From positions 3,661,308 through 3,725,307 of the forward strand of contig VCAZ01000021.1 of the NCBI GenBank assembly GCA_005784505.1: DNA of 64,000 nucleotides, written 5' to 3'. A program made the translations under genes and the position numbers. Source of the stretch: Bagarius yarrelli (Eukaryota > Chordata > Actinopteri > Siluriformes > Sisoridae). Under the pieces are notes generated by a model. That model searched no databases. It saw only the letters and a program-made list of their open reading frames with translations, and was not told the origin of the DNA. Positions 9,970-22,649 of the stretch are shown piece by piece. Within the stretch, counting starts at the first letter, position 1; every line of letters starts with the position of its first letter.

Positions 9970-12900
9970 GTAGACTAATAATGGTAGTATTTGGCAGGTA
10001 TTTTCACATCTTCATCATTAAAATTACATTCTGTAAATAAGCCACATTTCTGTTGGCCATCTTTAAATCCAAGGCATAAGACAGAGATAATAAATCCTTT
10101 AGATGTTTCCTTACACCTGAGAAAATCCTTAAACCCGGAGAGGGGGAAAAATATAGATTCTGGCTTATTGCAGCCTTTCAGCTTGAGCTCTGCTCCAACA
10201 TAACTCTGAAGTCACTGCAGACTGAATTACTCACCTGACATCTTAGCAGGAATAAATATTTGCAAGTGAGCAGCAGGGCTGCATTATCACATGCTGCTTT
10301 TGGCACAGCGCGAGCCCTACTCTCTGTCAGATGTGCAGACAGATGCTTTAGACGCAGCAACTGGAGACCTGGACGTTAGCCTGTCAGGCTTGTTAAAGTA
10401 CTGCCACCTTGCAGACAGGAGAACTTTGAAAACACTAATAATGACATCTCTATCGCTTTGCTGGAACTTGTTATCCCTATGCATCCCCTAATGCAATCCG
10501 GAGTGGCCATTTTAAACACAGATTTGGTTGTCATAAACATGTCAAGCCACAACGTCTAGGCCTGGTGAGACAATATTCAGCTTTTTTACACTGTATTTAA
10601 CAGTATTTTGATTTTAAACCTTGCTTTTTAAATCAGGTACCAGAAGATTTCAGAGAAGAGTGTTTTTTTCCCTGGGGTTGTAAAAAAAACCTACCTTAAA
10701 GCTTAATTAAAACCACTTTCGCAGTAATACCCCAATAACCCAATGCCAAAGATGTACAGAGTAAAACAATGCAGTATTGGATTTTTTTTCTATCTTGATG
10801 CTTAGCAACAGACAACCAATCAGAAGTATGAGAACAGCCTGTGTCATATCACATGATTTGTACAGTCACAGAAACCCTCTGTATTGTGTTGCAGTTTTAT
10901 CCACTAGATTCTGGATTCGAAAAGTAGAATTTTATTGGTGACATTATTGATGTGATGTGATAGTGGGAGAAAGGCCACTATGCAAAGCAGTCATACACTG
11001 CATTTATTCCGTCAGTGTAGGTGACACTAAATATTTACAGTTATATTTCAAGCCTTTAGCAGACTGTAAACCCATTATTCAGAGCGACTTATACTTATCT
11101 CTTGAGTTTATGGTTAAGGGCCTTGCTTACAGTGGCAGTACTAAGGATTAAATGCAAATATTCATAATAAAATGTATAGGTGCTAAACTTAGATCACACT
11201 GAAATAAAGCACATTCTGCATTGTTTCTTTTAAAAAATACCTGCATCTGACTGTAGCTGGGAGCTATTCGCTGGTAAACACAATGAGATCAGAGTTTAAG
11301 GCCTTAACAAAAGGTTACTTAACCTTCTTAACAACATAAACACTAATTGCTACAATTCTTAAATCTGGGCCTTTTAATTAAAAAAATTGTATTCCCTGTA
11401 ATAGCGAAAGAACTTTTGTTTTTATTACACAGGCTAAACGTCATGTTTTTTAGGTCTGTGATGCACACACCTGGTGAGATCTTCTCCTTAACAAAGATGC
11501 ACAGACCATGCCCAATGATACTACATACTAGGGTTTTCAGAAGCTCATTGTCTAGCAGCCAAGCTAGTCTCCTGCAAACTCTATACAATAAAATAGGCTG
11601 TACTGCAGTTTTACAGTAGACAGGCTAACCCCACTGGGCACACACTGGTCTGTTGACATGTCACACGGGGCAATTGTTCTGGTAATGGTAGCAGGGAATG
11701 AGTACGGAATTCCAGCAGACATTTTAAAGCTTGCATTGTTTACAGTTTTTATCAGAAAAAAAACATAAAAATTACAGCATTAATTGCTTCTTCGACTCCC
11801 TTTTTTTTTCAGAAAATATATATATATATTTTTTTTTTATAGACGTTGAAAAGGTCATTGTCAAAAAGCATTCTCAAGGCTTTAATGGTAAGGCATTCTC
11901 AGTTTTTTGGTTTGTTTGTTAGCCTGACAAAAATGGATTTTTCCTGCCTTGTTGACTGTTTTTAAATGATTTATATGATTAAAATTAAAAGACTCCAAGC
12001 TTTCGAAAAAGATATGCAACATGTTTAGCTTTGACAACGTTTTCACCCTTTAAATTTAACATCCCGTCCACAATATTTCAATGTTCTACTTTCCCAACTC
12101 CTACAACATCAAATCCAAAAATTCTGTTCAGTATTGGACTAATGCCGATACTAATTCTGGGCTCACCTCTAATAAATACATATAAATACATTTAGATCAC
12201 TTAACAATCAGTTACTATACTAATAATTATCTGCCATCTTGCAACAAAAGCGTTTTTTGCTCCTTAGGATTAAGCATTTCAAGAGACACAAATATTCCTT
12301 GGAGATATATTTTTTATTTGTAGTAGAAATCAAGATTACTGACTCAACTGCAGTTTACATGTAATAAAAACCACACACTTCAGCTTCTAGTACTTTGAGT
12401 TTTTTTCGCTCAAGGACTGATTAATAAAGCAGTAATAACACGAATTTTCATGTTGTACATGCTGATATAAAACAACTAAAAACATTTACGATACATTACA
12501 GTTTTACTATAACTATATTAGTAAAGAGTACAGAGAGCAAAAATCCTATCATGCACTGTAACATTAGCACTCAAGTTAATTGCAGAACAATCTACTGTAT
12601 TACATAAATCCTACACTCTATTTCCAATCCAGAATTCAATTCAAACACTTTTCCTCCAGGCTGTCCTCTGTTTCTCTCCAGAGATCTCTTATCAATCCAA
12701 TCACAGAGGCATAAATGTCTGGTCTATTATAAAATGGCTCTGAGATTGATCTCCTTTCGAGTCAGCACTCCACAGCAACAGTAAATATTGCAGCTGAACT
12801 TATTGAGCTATGAGACAGGAGGCTAAACCTGCTGAAGCACAGCTTGGGTCTTATTATGGGCAAATATATACAATCTTTAAGCTTTTCATGGATAATAAGA

Positions 12901-13840
12901 CTGTAAGAATTTAGAATATTTACTTTACTGTATCTTTACATCTCCGATTGACACATCTCTTGATTATACAGTAATTATTTTTACCATTAAATATAAAGAG
13001 TATTTTAGGGACGCCAAGTTCATGACACAAAAACTTCACACATTTTTTTCTGATGTATTCTGGACAAGAAATAATTTTAAATAAAACATTTTTTGGGGTA
13101 AGAATTGTGCAGCCTGCTGCAAAGATTAGTTTGTTCAATGCCATATGCATGATGCTGATACACTTTTTGTATTTAAAACCTTTAAATGAATAGGTAAGTC
13201 TTTGCGAAAGACTTGGTCTGTGCTAATCTCCAGAGGTTTCATGACAATTTGCTGTACATTATTTTATTTACCGAAGTGAGTCGTATTGTCACATTCATAA
13301 CACTAAGATTTGACTGCTGGACTAATTTATAGATATTATTTTTGTTTAATTAAAAATCATTGTAATCATTCGTGCTGTTCACCAATTTGCTAATCCGAAA
13401 CAAAGTTCTAGAGAGACAAGGTAAAGAAATGGAAGAACAAGTGACATAAAAAGTAATGAAAAGGAATAACCTAATTGTATTAGAAAAAAGTAGGAGATAA
13501 AAAAAGGAAAGACATTGACAGAGACAGATGTGAAGATTAATATTATGTCAATATTTTCTACAGGGGATGATGAGACAGAACGAACAGAAATTGTGCTAAA
13601 AGAAGAAAGTGAGATACAGAATTAGGAGAAATAAAACATCATATGCTCATCTTTAAAAATACTAGTGGGTAAATTGGATTCAAGGCAAAAAAAACAAGTG
13701 AACGGTAGAATAAATTGCAGTATCTAGACTTCAAGTTATTACGAGTTTGCTGTCTGACGAAAACAAAGGAAAATAGTGAATAGTAGAAGTGTCAAAATTG
13801 ATGAATGACAAACTGCTAACTGTCCGCTGTTCAACTAGTG
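9970..13840. other. intergenic DNA with one SINE fragment
   Basis: AT-rich intergenic sequence. Apart from the SINE remnant near 11040-11155 I see no exons, RNA genes or structured repeats. The short open frames have no recognisable domain. Confidence 0.5.
11040..11155 (-). mobile_element. tRNA-type SINE fragment
   Basis: A partial, diverged copy of the SINE family in this window: a TTTAGCAGACTGTAAA... tail block, then AGAGCGACTTATACTTATCTC and GTTAAGGGCCTTGCT, all in the reverse orientation. The tRNA-like head is missing. Confidence 0.65.
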
Positions 13841-13842
13841 AT

Positions 13843-14034
13843 TTACATTTACAGCATCTGGCAGACGTTCTTATCCAGAGCAACTTACATTTATCTCTTT
13901 TATACAACTGAGCAATTGGGGGTTAAGGGTCTTGTTCAGGGGCCCAGCAGTGGCACCTTGGTGGTGCTGGGAATCGAATCCCGATCTTCCAGTTAGCAGT
14001 CCAAAACCTTAACCACTGCGCTACCACTTCCCCT
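13843..14034 (-). mobile_element. full-length tRNA-derived SINE with target duplication
   Basis: On the minus strand it begins with a tRNA-like head: an A-box-like stretch (GTAGCGCAGTGGTTAAGG, complement of about 14009-14026) and a B box GGATTCGATTCC (complement of 13970-13981). A body with CCACTGCTGGGCCCCTGAAC and the family tail ending in GCCAGATGCTGTAAATG follow. The flanks carry a short direct repeat, TAGTGAT, at 13836-13842 and 14035-14041, consistent with a LINE-driven insertion. It is the best-preserved of about 15 copies or fragments in the window. Confidence 0.88.
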
Positions 14035-14041
14035 TAGTGAT

Positions 14042-14565
14042 GCTACATGGTAATGTGTATCTGTGTTGCTGAAGCAATACTATATCATCACATCACAGTA
14101 TGGCGATTTGGACGGCCTTTTTTAATCTGAGCATCACATAAAAGCTAAAATATGCAGATGTGTACAAAATCAACTGATCATAGTATCTTACATTTTTTTT
14201 TTCAGACTCATCCTACATTCCAACTCGAACAAACAGCCGCCATGTTGAGCGCCAAAAAAAATCGGATACAGGGACTCCCAAATGAGAGAAAAAGGGAACA
14301 ACGTCTCTGGTTACTCAGCACATTCAGCAGTTTGGTGTGGACATCTTGTGTGCAGGAGTTCAATCTATGCACTGTCTTCCTCCCTACAGAGCACGACTTG
14401 GCAAGCGTAGCGGCAGCAAAGTGAAGGAAATTACAGTGTGCAGTTGAAAAGGGCTGCTCTAGCGGTGGATAAAAAAATGCAAATTGCTGGCATGCTGAAG
14501 AAGCAAAAAAAAAAAATGAAATAAAAATCTGCTGGGCAGTGCTATTTAGAGCAATTATAAAACTG
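14042..14565. other. intergenic DNA with unassigned open frame
   Basis: An open frame (14152-14424) contains a Kozak-like GCCGCCATGTTGAGCGCC around 14238, but its product has no recognisable motif. No splice or promoter context supports it. I treat the stretch as noncoding. Confidence 0.35.
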
Positions 14566-14569
14566 GGTT

Positions 14570-15420
14570 TTTAATGTTCGAGGGAATTTAAACCCTATTA
14601 GAATATCTGCGTGAAGTTGGCCCCCCACCCAATGCAAAACGTGGCAGAAATAGTCTTAATCGTTTGTGCTCCGTGTGTGCTGGTTTGTGCTGTAAACATT
14701 TTTGTTTGTGCTGCTTTGGTTTGTTAGATATAAAATATTTATTAAGAGGTCATTCTACGGTCAACTAGCCCCCACATGCTCCAAAGTCACCCGAAATAGA
14801 CTTAATTGTTTGTGCTGGTTTGTGCAGATGAAAATTTTGTTTCTGCATTCTATTTTATTTTGGGCATTGACGTCACGAGCCCCTCAGATTCTCCAAATTC
14901 ACCTGAAATAGGCTTGTTTGTTAGTGCTTCAAATGTGCCGGTGGATGTGTCATTTGTGCTGCTTTTTAGTTTGCTTTTATTTAACATTTAATTTTGCCTT
15001 CCTTGCTTATTCACAAAAAAAATATAACGTATAATATTTTAAAAACGGAAGCAGTACAAACTAAACATTTACCGGCACAAACCAGCACCATTGAATCTAT
15101 TTTGGGTGTGTTAGGAGTGTGTTGGGGGGCTGGTGACGTAATGGCCTATTATATAATGTCTCATATTTCAAAAACCAAAGCAGCAGAAACGAAACTTCCA
15201 TTGTCAGAAACTAGCACAGATAAAGCACTAACAAACATGAGTATTTTTGGTGAATTTGGAGTGTACAGGGCGGCTGGTGACATCATTGCTTATAATGTAA
15301 CGTCTCATATTTCAAACAAAAGACAAACAATTGAGTCTATTTTTGGTGAATTTGAAGCCTGTAAGAAGGCTGATCACATCATGGCTTATAATTTAATGTT
15401 TAACATAAAGATTTTCTAAG
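14570..15420. mobile_element. composite long inverted repeat (fold-back-like element)
   Basis: The left half (14570-14990) and right half (14995-15420) are imperfect reverse complements. Each half is made of two to three diverged direct subrepeats of roughly 110-150 bases. For example, the reverse complement of 14870-14925 (AGGTGAATTTGGAG, then GGGGCTCGTGACGTCAATG) matches 15248-15290 (TGGTGAATTTGGAG, then GCGGCTGGTGACATCATTG). Related units begin near 15085 and 15330. The right arm happens to stay open for 141 codons (14994-15419), giving repeated phrases such as SIFGEF and AGDIIAYN; this is probably a by-product of the repeats. No transposase or target duplication was found. Confidence 0.65.
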
Positions 15421-15424
15421 TGTC

Positions 15425-17437
15425 AGCACTTTCAAATACCTTTTTTTTGTACTTATAAATATAAAGAGAAAAAAGGACTAAGAAGACTGCAGTATACAGA
15501 GACCTCGTTGAAGAAATGCTGTCTTATAGGAGGCATGAACCACTTTTAGATGTAGAATTACTAGACAAATTGATAATCGGAATGGATTATTTCCACAATT
15601 GGCAAGAAAAAACATCCCAAAATGATAAATACTTCCACATACCTGAATAAAGAGGTTTAATAACAGTATATCCTAGGTAGGTTGAACCCTGTGTTTTGAT
15701 TTTTACAGATGTTTTAATGCATGATGAAATGATGTGGAAATTCAAAACCAGGGCATTGTGACACAACACACACAGACACACACACACAGCTGCAACAAGG
15801 TTTTCTATATTAGGCGCTAGCAAGCAACAGAGAAGCAAAACAGCATGTCAACCAAGGAGATAAAACAACACTTCCAGTGACCACAAGAGAATGGCCTTAA
15901 GCCAGAATGTGACAATAAAGACTGAGTGCTTTATTTTTATCCTAACGCTTCTGTAAGTGTAATGAAGCATTTTGATAAGGTCCCTCAGCTGCGGGCCTTT
16001 TTTTATGAGGAGTTTTTTTTTTATAACCAAAAAACACAATTATGGAAAAATTAGAGAATTAAAGGATTATTTTTAAAGACAATAAAGCTATTATGTAAAA
16101 TTTTATTTGTGTATTGTACATTTTATAGCTGTCTTTCATAAACAGGATCATCTTGTCAGTAACAGTGATAATGTTCATTAGTATTAAGGGTTATATAATA
16201 GTTTACTGAAAATGTATTTAGTAGATTTCTTTATGGCAGGCACTCCTACTGTGTATGCTTTAACACAGAAGAAATAATCAGTGTGGGCACAAACTAAATT
16301 AACTTTAGGCAGTATGGTTTTTTTTCCAGCACCCTAAATGTAGTTTATTACAGTAATACATGCTTAAGAATAGCCTTTCTTATGTTTTTTTCTGTGAGAA
16401 ATATAATAAAATCATTATTACTGGTAATTTAACCATTTTTCATTCTTTCAGCACTGGCAAAAAAGGTCTAAAATATCTATTCTGTCCCTAATGTAGTCCT
16501 TTGTCTTACTAACCAAATAAAACTCGCTGGTTAGGTCCCTCATTACTCTCAACAGTAGCCCCATGCATTGTTTAAACTGCTGCTGATGCTCGATCACAGG
16601 GAGGAATACCACCCGCAGAGTGAAGTGCTATCTACCCTCTTCCACATATATGAGCTTACAGACATGATTGGCATGACTGGCAACCAAGAGCCGAGCCACC
16701 AAAGTTTTTTAAGTTCATTTGTCCTGTTTGTCTTTAACTATTTCTGCTTTACCAATCAGAAGCTGTACGGTATCCTGACATATTTTCCCACTATATACCC
16801 AGTATGTAAAACTAAGAATGTGAGGTGAGTAATATATCTGAATAAGCGGGTATAGACAATGGCTGGATAATACATATAACCATACTATATAGAACAAACT
16901 TTTCTAACTATCCCTTCGATACAGAAAGCTTCCATTTTGACCATTTCCACCTGTTTTAAGTTTGATTGAGGTATGTAAGCAAAGGCCCATCAAATAACTG
17001 TCAAACGATGTTCACCATTTATATGTAGCTGCTTTGACCAGCTAAGCTAAATTGTCAATGCAGAATGTGAATTTATTTAACTATTCTACTGTCTTGTATT
17101 TAACATTTGTGCTAAACAGTTTAACCGTTTTTTTTTTAAAAGAAATTAGAAAATAATTAACCAATTCCTGGTTACAGCATGTTAATTCCAAGAAATTACA
17201 ATAAAAAATATATTTTTTCAAATAAAAAGAAGGCAAGAGGGTAAGAAATAAAAGTCATTTTATAAAAACCGGAAAAGAGTGATCAATTTCCACAGTACTG
17301 TGCCTTATAATGAAAGTTCACTAACCTCTGTTGAAACAACTCCACAATAATTACAGGATTCATTACCTACACAGTTTACCACATTACACAGCCCATGCTT
17401 TGTGTTTGTATATAAGGGTGTTTACTGTATATATTAA

Positions 17438-17474
<37 letters not shown>

Positions 17475-18300
17475 ATAAGACTATAAAAGTAGAGCAGTGA
17501 ATCCCATTAGCCATTTGGTGTCAAAGAGAAAGTGCAGCTATTTCCATGACAACACCATGAATTTACAGTACAGTTGCAGTACAGCTGTTTAAAATGTCTT
17601 GACAAAACCACCTTATTCTCCTTTTTCTTCTACTTATGATCCAACCACATTAAAACTGTCACACTCCAGAGCTTTCACTGTTCAACCAGCCGACACGTAA
17701 TCCCGTAATACCTGTATATCAAAGTTAAACACCGATTTGTTGCTCGTTGAGTTGTTTTAACACCCTCTTTTCAAATCTCTTAATCTAAAGCACATACTTG
17801 CAATTCATACCAAAAGCAAGCATCTAACTCGTATATATTTTTCTCCAGCTGTAATATTATAGGATACCACTGATTCTTATATTCCAAAAAAAGTATCTTT
17901 GCAAAACATATTATCTTTCAATTTTGTCTCGCTCAACCTAAAAATTGGGATAGAGTCCAGCTGCCTTTCATCGTTCAGTAACTCACTTTGTTCTATTTCA
18001 TATCTTTTTCACTTGATCACCTGAAAAATACATATTAGAGTCACTCCTAAATGAGTTAGAAATAATATCTTCAATGTAACCTGTTTTAATACATGCCTGC
18101 AGTTCATATTAAAATCTTTTAGATGGCCGACTATTATAGTGATGTCTATTTTACATCAACTTAAACATAATGCTTTTTCCAGGAGGAAATTATTGATTGT
18201 ATTATTGATTGTATTATTATTGTATTAATTGATAGTCAAAAGGCTACAGTACAAATTTAAATAAGCCTACTTTTTACACAGTTATGACATATTTGTCAAA
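15425..18300. other. intergenic DNA, nothing recognised
   Basis: AT-rich sequence with a short TA microsatellite near 17440. No exon, RNA gene or transposon ends could be recognised. Confidence 0.5.
17440..17472. repeat. (TA)n microsatellite
   Basis: About 16 TA units in intergenic DNA. Confidence 0.9.
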
Positions 18301-18304
18301 TTTA

Positions 18305-18405
18305 TTTTATGTTTACATTTATGACATTTAGGAGACACACTTATCTAGGACAACTTGCATTTTTCTCATTTTTTATCCAGCTGAGCAGTTGAGGGTTAAG
18401 GGCCT
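18305..18405 (-). mobile_element. tRNA-type SINE tail fragment
   Basis: TTTACATTTATGACATTTAG, CTTATCTAGGACAACTTGCA and GAGCAGTTGAGGGTTAAGGGCC blocks match the tail and body of the SINE at 13843-14034, reverse orientation. The head is missing. Confidence 0.65.
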
Positions 18406-18876
18406 TTGGTGCAAATGCTTTAGGGTGTTTCTAATATATACTGTTTTATACCTATCAACATGTTATTGAAATGAGAAATGATGAACAAGCAACCGGATCC
18501 TGGTTGCCCAGAGCTCATTGACCAGACTTGCCTGGTCTGAACTATTTAGTGCCACTGTAGCACAAATTTTATACTTAGCTCGCTGTTTATGGGGCTGAGT
18601 AGCTGCAGACCAGTCTACCAAGCAGACTCCTGTCTAGCACCTACAATGGAAACATGGGCCTCAGAACTAGACCATGAATCAATGGAGTTATGAGAATAAG
18701 ATGTCCCCAGAACGCCCTTTGGAAAAAATACAAATAAATTAAAACAAATAAGTTTCTCTAATGGCAGACAATGCATCATTTCAACGCAACTGGCAAAAGT
18801 TGCATGCAAGAACTTGTCCAACCTTTTGTTCTTTGCTAACTGGCAACCTTTCCTGCCTGCGGGAGACTCAGCTTCC

Positions 18877-18912
18877 CACACACACACACACACACACACA
18901 CACTCTCTCTCT
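18877..18912. repeat. (CA)n(CT)n compound microsatellite
   Basis: Thirteen CA units followed by CT units. Confidence 0.92.
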
Positions 18913-19479
18913 CACTCCCTCTCTGAGAGATGATAAGATTTTTGACAAAAAGTTGGACTAAACAGATGACTTTTACAATATGCAATATACAATATACAAT
19001 ATGCCTCAAAATATAAATCATAGATCTTTTTTGCCTTCAGAGATCTCTGGACTGCCTGTAGGCTTTTTGAAATCCAATCAGTCATATAATTCTGACAACA
19101 TGAACCTGTGATTTATGACTTCCTTCACTGTAGCTAGTGTTTCCTTAAAAACAAAAACTACAACACTTTTAATATCCTAAACTCCATATTTGACCCATGG
19201 CCAATGTTAATGTTTGCATAACACAACCCTCTGATTATCTATGTTATAGTTTTGTTATATTTTCCTAGCTGTATAATCTTATGGAATGTAGTACGACTCT
19301 AAACTTGATCATACAAAATGCAAATATCACAATGACATCTATTTACAGCTGCTGTATAGTTTTATTTTTTTGTATTACATACGATAAATGTACTTCCTGT
19401 GTGTTTTGGATTTACTGCTCTAATAAACCAGCTGTTCTGCAACATAGATCCATCTTATGACAACCCTGTGACAAGCGTG

Positions 19480-20900
19480 TTCGTTACAGAATACTTCACC
19501 AGAGCAAGATCTCGATTTAAGCAATGCTGGAACATCAAGTACAAGCTTTTCAGGCTTCCCAGGCTTAACAGACTTTACTCCAGGCTACTTACCAGCGGCT
19601 AAGCCACCAGCTCCTGATGTCACAGGCCTCTGCAGATACTCAGGTACACTTTGCACTGCTGTTGAAATTCGACAGCTCACCTGACCTATGTAAAGGCTTC
19701 CTCCGGCGGTGTCAGTTTTTCATTTCATCAACCAACCGGCCATTTTGCTACCGGCACCAAGAAATGGGCGTTTCTCTTGATGCAAGCCACTGGACTGAGC
19801 AGTAGTCATGAAGGATGCGGATCCTCATATTCAAACCTCCATCAAACATTTTCTGGAGAAGGTATGGAAGGAGATTGAATACCCCGCTGGGTTTCGAGAT
19901 ATATTCAACAAGTCTGCGTCAGGGTAAGGACTCAGTGGCGGAATATGCTATAAAGTTTCAAAAGCTGGCTTCTCAGAGCAGATAGAACGAGGTGGCTTTA
20001 AAGGCTGTTTCCCACAAGGGATTAAGCACCTGGCTACAGGCGAAGTTAGCACGGAAATAATACACAGCACCTTTTCTCTATTAGTTATAGTACGTAACGC
20101 TTTCACTAATCACACTCAATGTTCCAAATAAAAGCTACCAGCGGCTCATCAGAACCTATGCAGCTGGGTTACTTTAGTGTCCCCCGAAGAGCGTATTATG
20201 CTACTACTGTGAAGATGGCACCTAGTACAGCATGTCCTAGAAAAGCAAGAAGCGATTCTGAAAAGAAAGCTTCGTCATTCTTACTTTTGCTGTAAACACC
20301 TGCTTCACTATTTTAGTGACTTTCTTGTACTTCGAGTGGTAGTCAACTTAACCTTAACAAGCTCCAGGCACAGCATTCCTGTGCTACCTCATCAAGATGG
20401 TGGAGGTCAGCCCATCAGAGAGGGCATATCACAAAGCACTGCACCACTTTCTCTTGGAATAGGCATAACTTATGAGGAAGCTATTGTTTACCACGTCATC
20501 ATCCAAGAACTTCATAATTCGTTGCCCGCTGTGGCTTGTCACCCATGACCCAATCATTTCCTGGACTCATAAGGACATTCTATGCTGCTTTCCAGAATGT
20601 CATCATCACTATATATGCAAGGCTCTCACAATACCATGCTTCTCCACACATATCTCGCTCCCCAGGCATGTGACTTTAAGGATGTTTTGAGTAAAGCAGC
20701 ACTGCTACCTCCTCCTCCTTGTTACTGGAACTTCGGCATTAAAATGCTGCCCAACACCATGCATCCTCAATGTAAAGTATACTCTCTCTTAATACCTTAA
20801 ACCAAAGCCATAGAGAGCTACAGATTGAAAACCAAGAAAATCAAGTATTAATCAAGTATAACTACACCCTACCTTTAGTACCAGAACCTACCCCTAAACC
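19480..20900 (+). mobile_element. decayed Ty3/gypsy fragment (gag-protease)
   Basis: Broken plus-strand frames recall gypsy gag and protease. Near 19680-19740 a capsid-like LLKFDSS...CKGFLRRCQFF is readable. Near 19920-20040 there is DSVAEYAIKFQKLASQSR and a KAVFPQGIKHLATG block, and near 20155 EPMQLGYF leads to a CYYCEDGT zinc-knuckle-like stretch. At 20370-20580 a protease-linked CHPWL-like CPLWLVTHDPIISWTHKDIL (frameshifted) follows. The fragment ends around 20740 with a VLSKAALLPPPP-like linker. Stops and shifts break every domain; the reverse transcriptase and integrase are absent. A GTTACAG at about 19484-19490 may be the end of a 5' LTR. Domain names come from recalled family blocks. 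Confidence 0.7.
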
Positions 20901-21840
20901 CAGGAAAAGATTGACTGGAGGCATTTATAGATGCAAGGAATCAGAAACATCCACCAGCTGACCACCACAGAGAACACTGATAAAAATTCTAGTCCCACGT
21001 CTCATTTCGACCTTTTCCGGAACTTAGCTTTTAAGCTATCAGGTTATTTTAGTTTTTTATTGCTTGTTTCACAGCAAACAAAGCGATTCTTTCATGTTTG
21101 AATTACCTTGCTATGACTTCTTGATTCGTGAACTCTGGCGTATTTTATGACTACATTTTTACATGTGTGTTTTTGATTCATTCAGGACATTCTTGGGAGC
21201 CCTTCACATTATGCTAATCTATCCACCACTAATCTATCTTAACGTTTATTGTGCTATGCATGATAAATAGCTTTTTAGCTGACAATGGCTGTAAAGAGAA
21301 GTTGGTTGAGTCTCTCTAGACTTCTCATTACCTTGAAGAGCCTCTGTTCTGCCCCCCCCCACCACCACCAACAAGGTGTTTTCTTCTAAAGGACTGCAGC
21401 TCGGTGAATGTTTTTTCACACCCTTCTGTGTAAACTCCAGAGATTGTTTAGGTGCGTGTGAAAATCCCTGGACATAACCAGTGTACTCAAGCCAGCCCAT
21501 CTGGTAACAACAACCATGCCACAATTGATGGCAGTGAGATCTCACTTCCCCCATGTGCTAATCGGAGTTAACAGGATATATTTTACATTATTTAAACACA
21601 TGCATTTTGGTTATTAAAATAATATTAATACATCCAAAGCAAATCCCATCACTATCTGGTCTTAGGTTGGTGCACAAAGCATAAGCTGTGCATACAAATA
21701 AGATAGCAAAGCCCATTATACACACAGCAGGCTAAATGGCAGGATGAGAAATTAAAGATGCTAACCATTAAAAACCTTAATCTTAGTTCAGAAGTTTGGC
21801 AAAAAAAAAAAACACAGCCTGTAAATATGGACATGCATCT
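20900..21840. other. intergenic DNA, nothing recognised
   Basis: No recognisable exon or element end. A C-run near 21352 and an A-run near 21799 are the only simple features. Confidence 0.45.
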
Positions 21841-21844
21841 ACAG

Positions 21845-21978
21845 CAGGGGTGTCTAAACTTGGTCCTGGAGGCCAGTTTTAAGACCTAGCAAGATCTTGA
21901 TTATTTGGTTCAGGTGTGTTTGATTAGAGTTGCAAAGCTAAACTCCAGGGCCTCCAGGACCGAGTTTTAACACCCCTA
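21845..21978. mobile_element. hAT-type MITE
   Basis: A 134-bp element with terminal inverted repeats of about 30 bases: CAGGGGTGTCTAAACTTGGT at the left pairs with the reverse complement of CGAGTTTTAACACCCCT at the right. It is flanked by an 8-base direct repeat with one mismatch (ATCTACAG at 21837-21844, ATCTACAC at 21979-21986). It has no coding capacity. The 8-base duplication and the CAGGGG terminus are typical of the hAT superfamily. Confidence 0.85.
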
Positions 21979-22224
21979 ATCTACACTGTAAGTTTCAAAA
22001 GGGTAAAATAATAATACTATTATTTACAGCAAGTTTGCACATTTGTTTAAACTGACTTCTTGAAAGCAAATGGCAATGCTTACAAATTTTTTTTTTTTTT
22101 GTAATATTTTAAAATGTATGCAAATAATGTTTGCTCTATTAATGTTTTGTTGATCTAGTTTTTATAATTCCTATATAAGTTTATAATAAAATGCTTATTT
22201 TACACTTAAAGTGGTTTGTCTTCA

Positions 22225-22300
22225 TTATAATTTACATTTACTGCATTTAGCAGACATTCTTGTCCAGAGCGACGTACAAAGATGCTTTGTGTCACATCAT
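22225..22300 (-). mobile_element. tRNA-type SINE tail fragment
   Basis: TTTACATTTACTGCATTTAG followed by CAGACATTCTTGTCCAGAGC and GACGTACAAA matches the SINE tail in reverse orientation. Confidence 0.6.
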
Positions 22301-22449
22301 TGTACAGTAGATAATAATTATAATAATTAACCTGCTCCTAGCTTAACTAGGGGTAAAATAATTATTTGCCATAATTGACAATGTTGCTAATAAAAATGTG
22401 TTGACAAATATTTTTGTTGTCGATTAGTCTGACAGATTGTTCTTGTATG

Positions 22450-22645
22450 ACCTGATGTGGTAGTAGCTCAGTGGCTTTAATTTGTTGGACTGCAAATCGG
22501 AAGATTGTCAGAGTCTGAGTCCCAGTACCACTGCTGAGTCCCTGAGCAAGACCCTTAACACATAACTGCTCAGTAGAATACATGAAATAAATGTAAATAT
22601 AAATATCTCTGGATAAGAGCCTCTGCCAAATGTGATAAGTGTAAA
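22450..22645 (+). mobile_element. tRNA-type SINE, nearly full length
   Basis: Plus-strand copy: head GTGGTAGTAGCTCAGTGGC, B-box-like GAGTCTGAGTCCC, body CTGAGCAAGACCCTTAAC and tail CTCTGGATAAGAGCCTCTGC, CAAATGTGATAAGTGTAAA. Confidence 0.8.
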
Positions 22646-22649
22646 ATAA

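Noticed and set aside
13843..14034. A tRNA gene suggested by the A and B boxes
   Set aside because: The body and tail are shared with many other copies, there is no cloverleaf acceptor stem or anticodon arm, and target duplications flank it; it is a SINE.
14994..15419. A 141-codon protein gene with repeated phrases
   Set aside because: The frame coincides with the right arm of the composite inverted repeat, and its repeats mirror the DNA subunits; no promoter or splice evidence.
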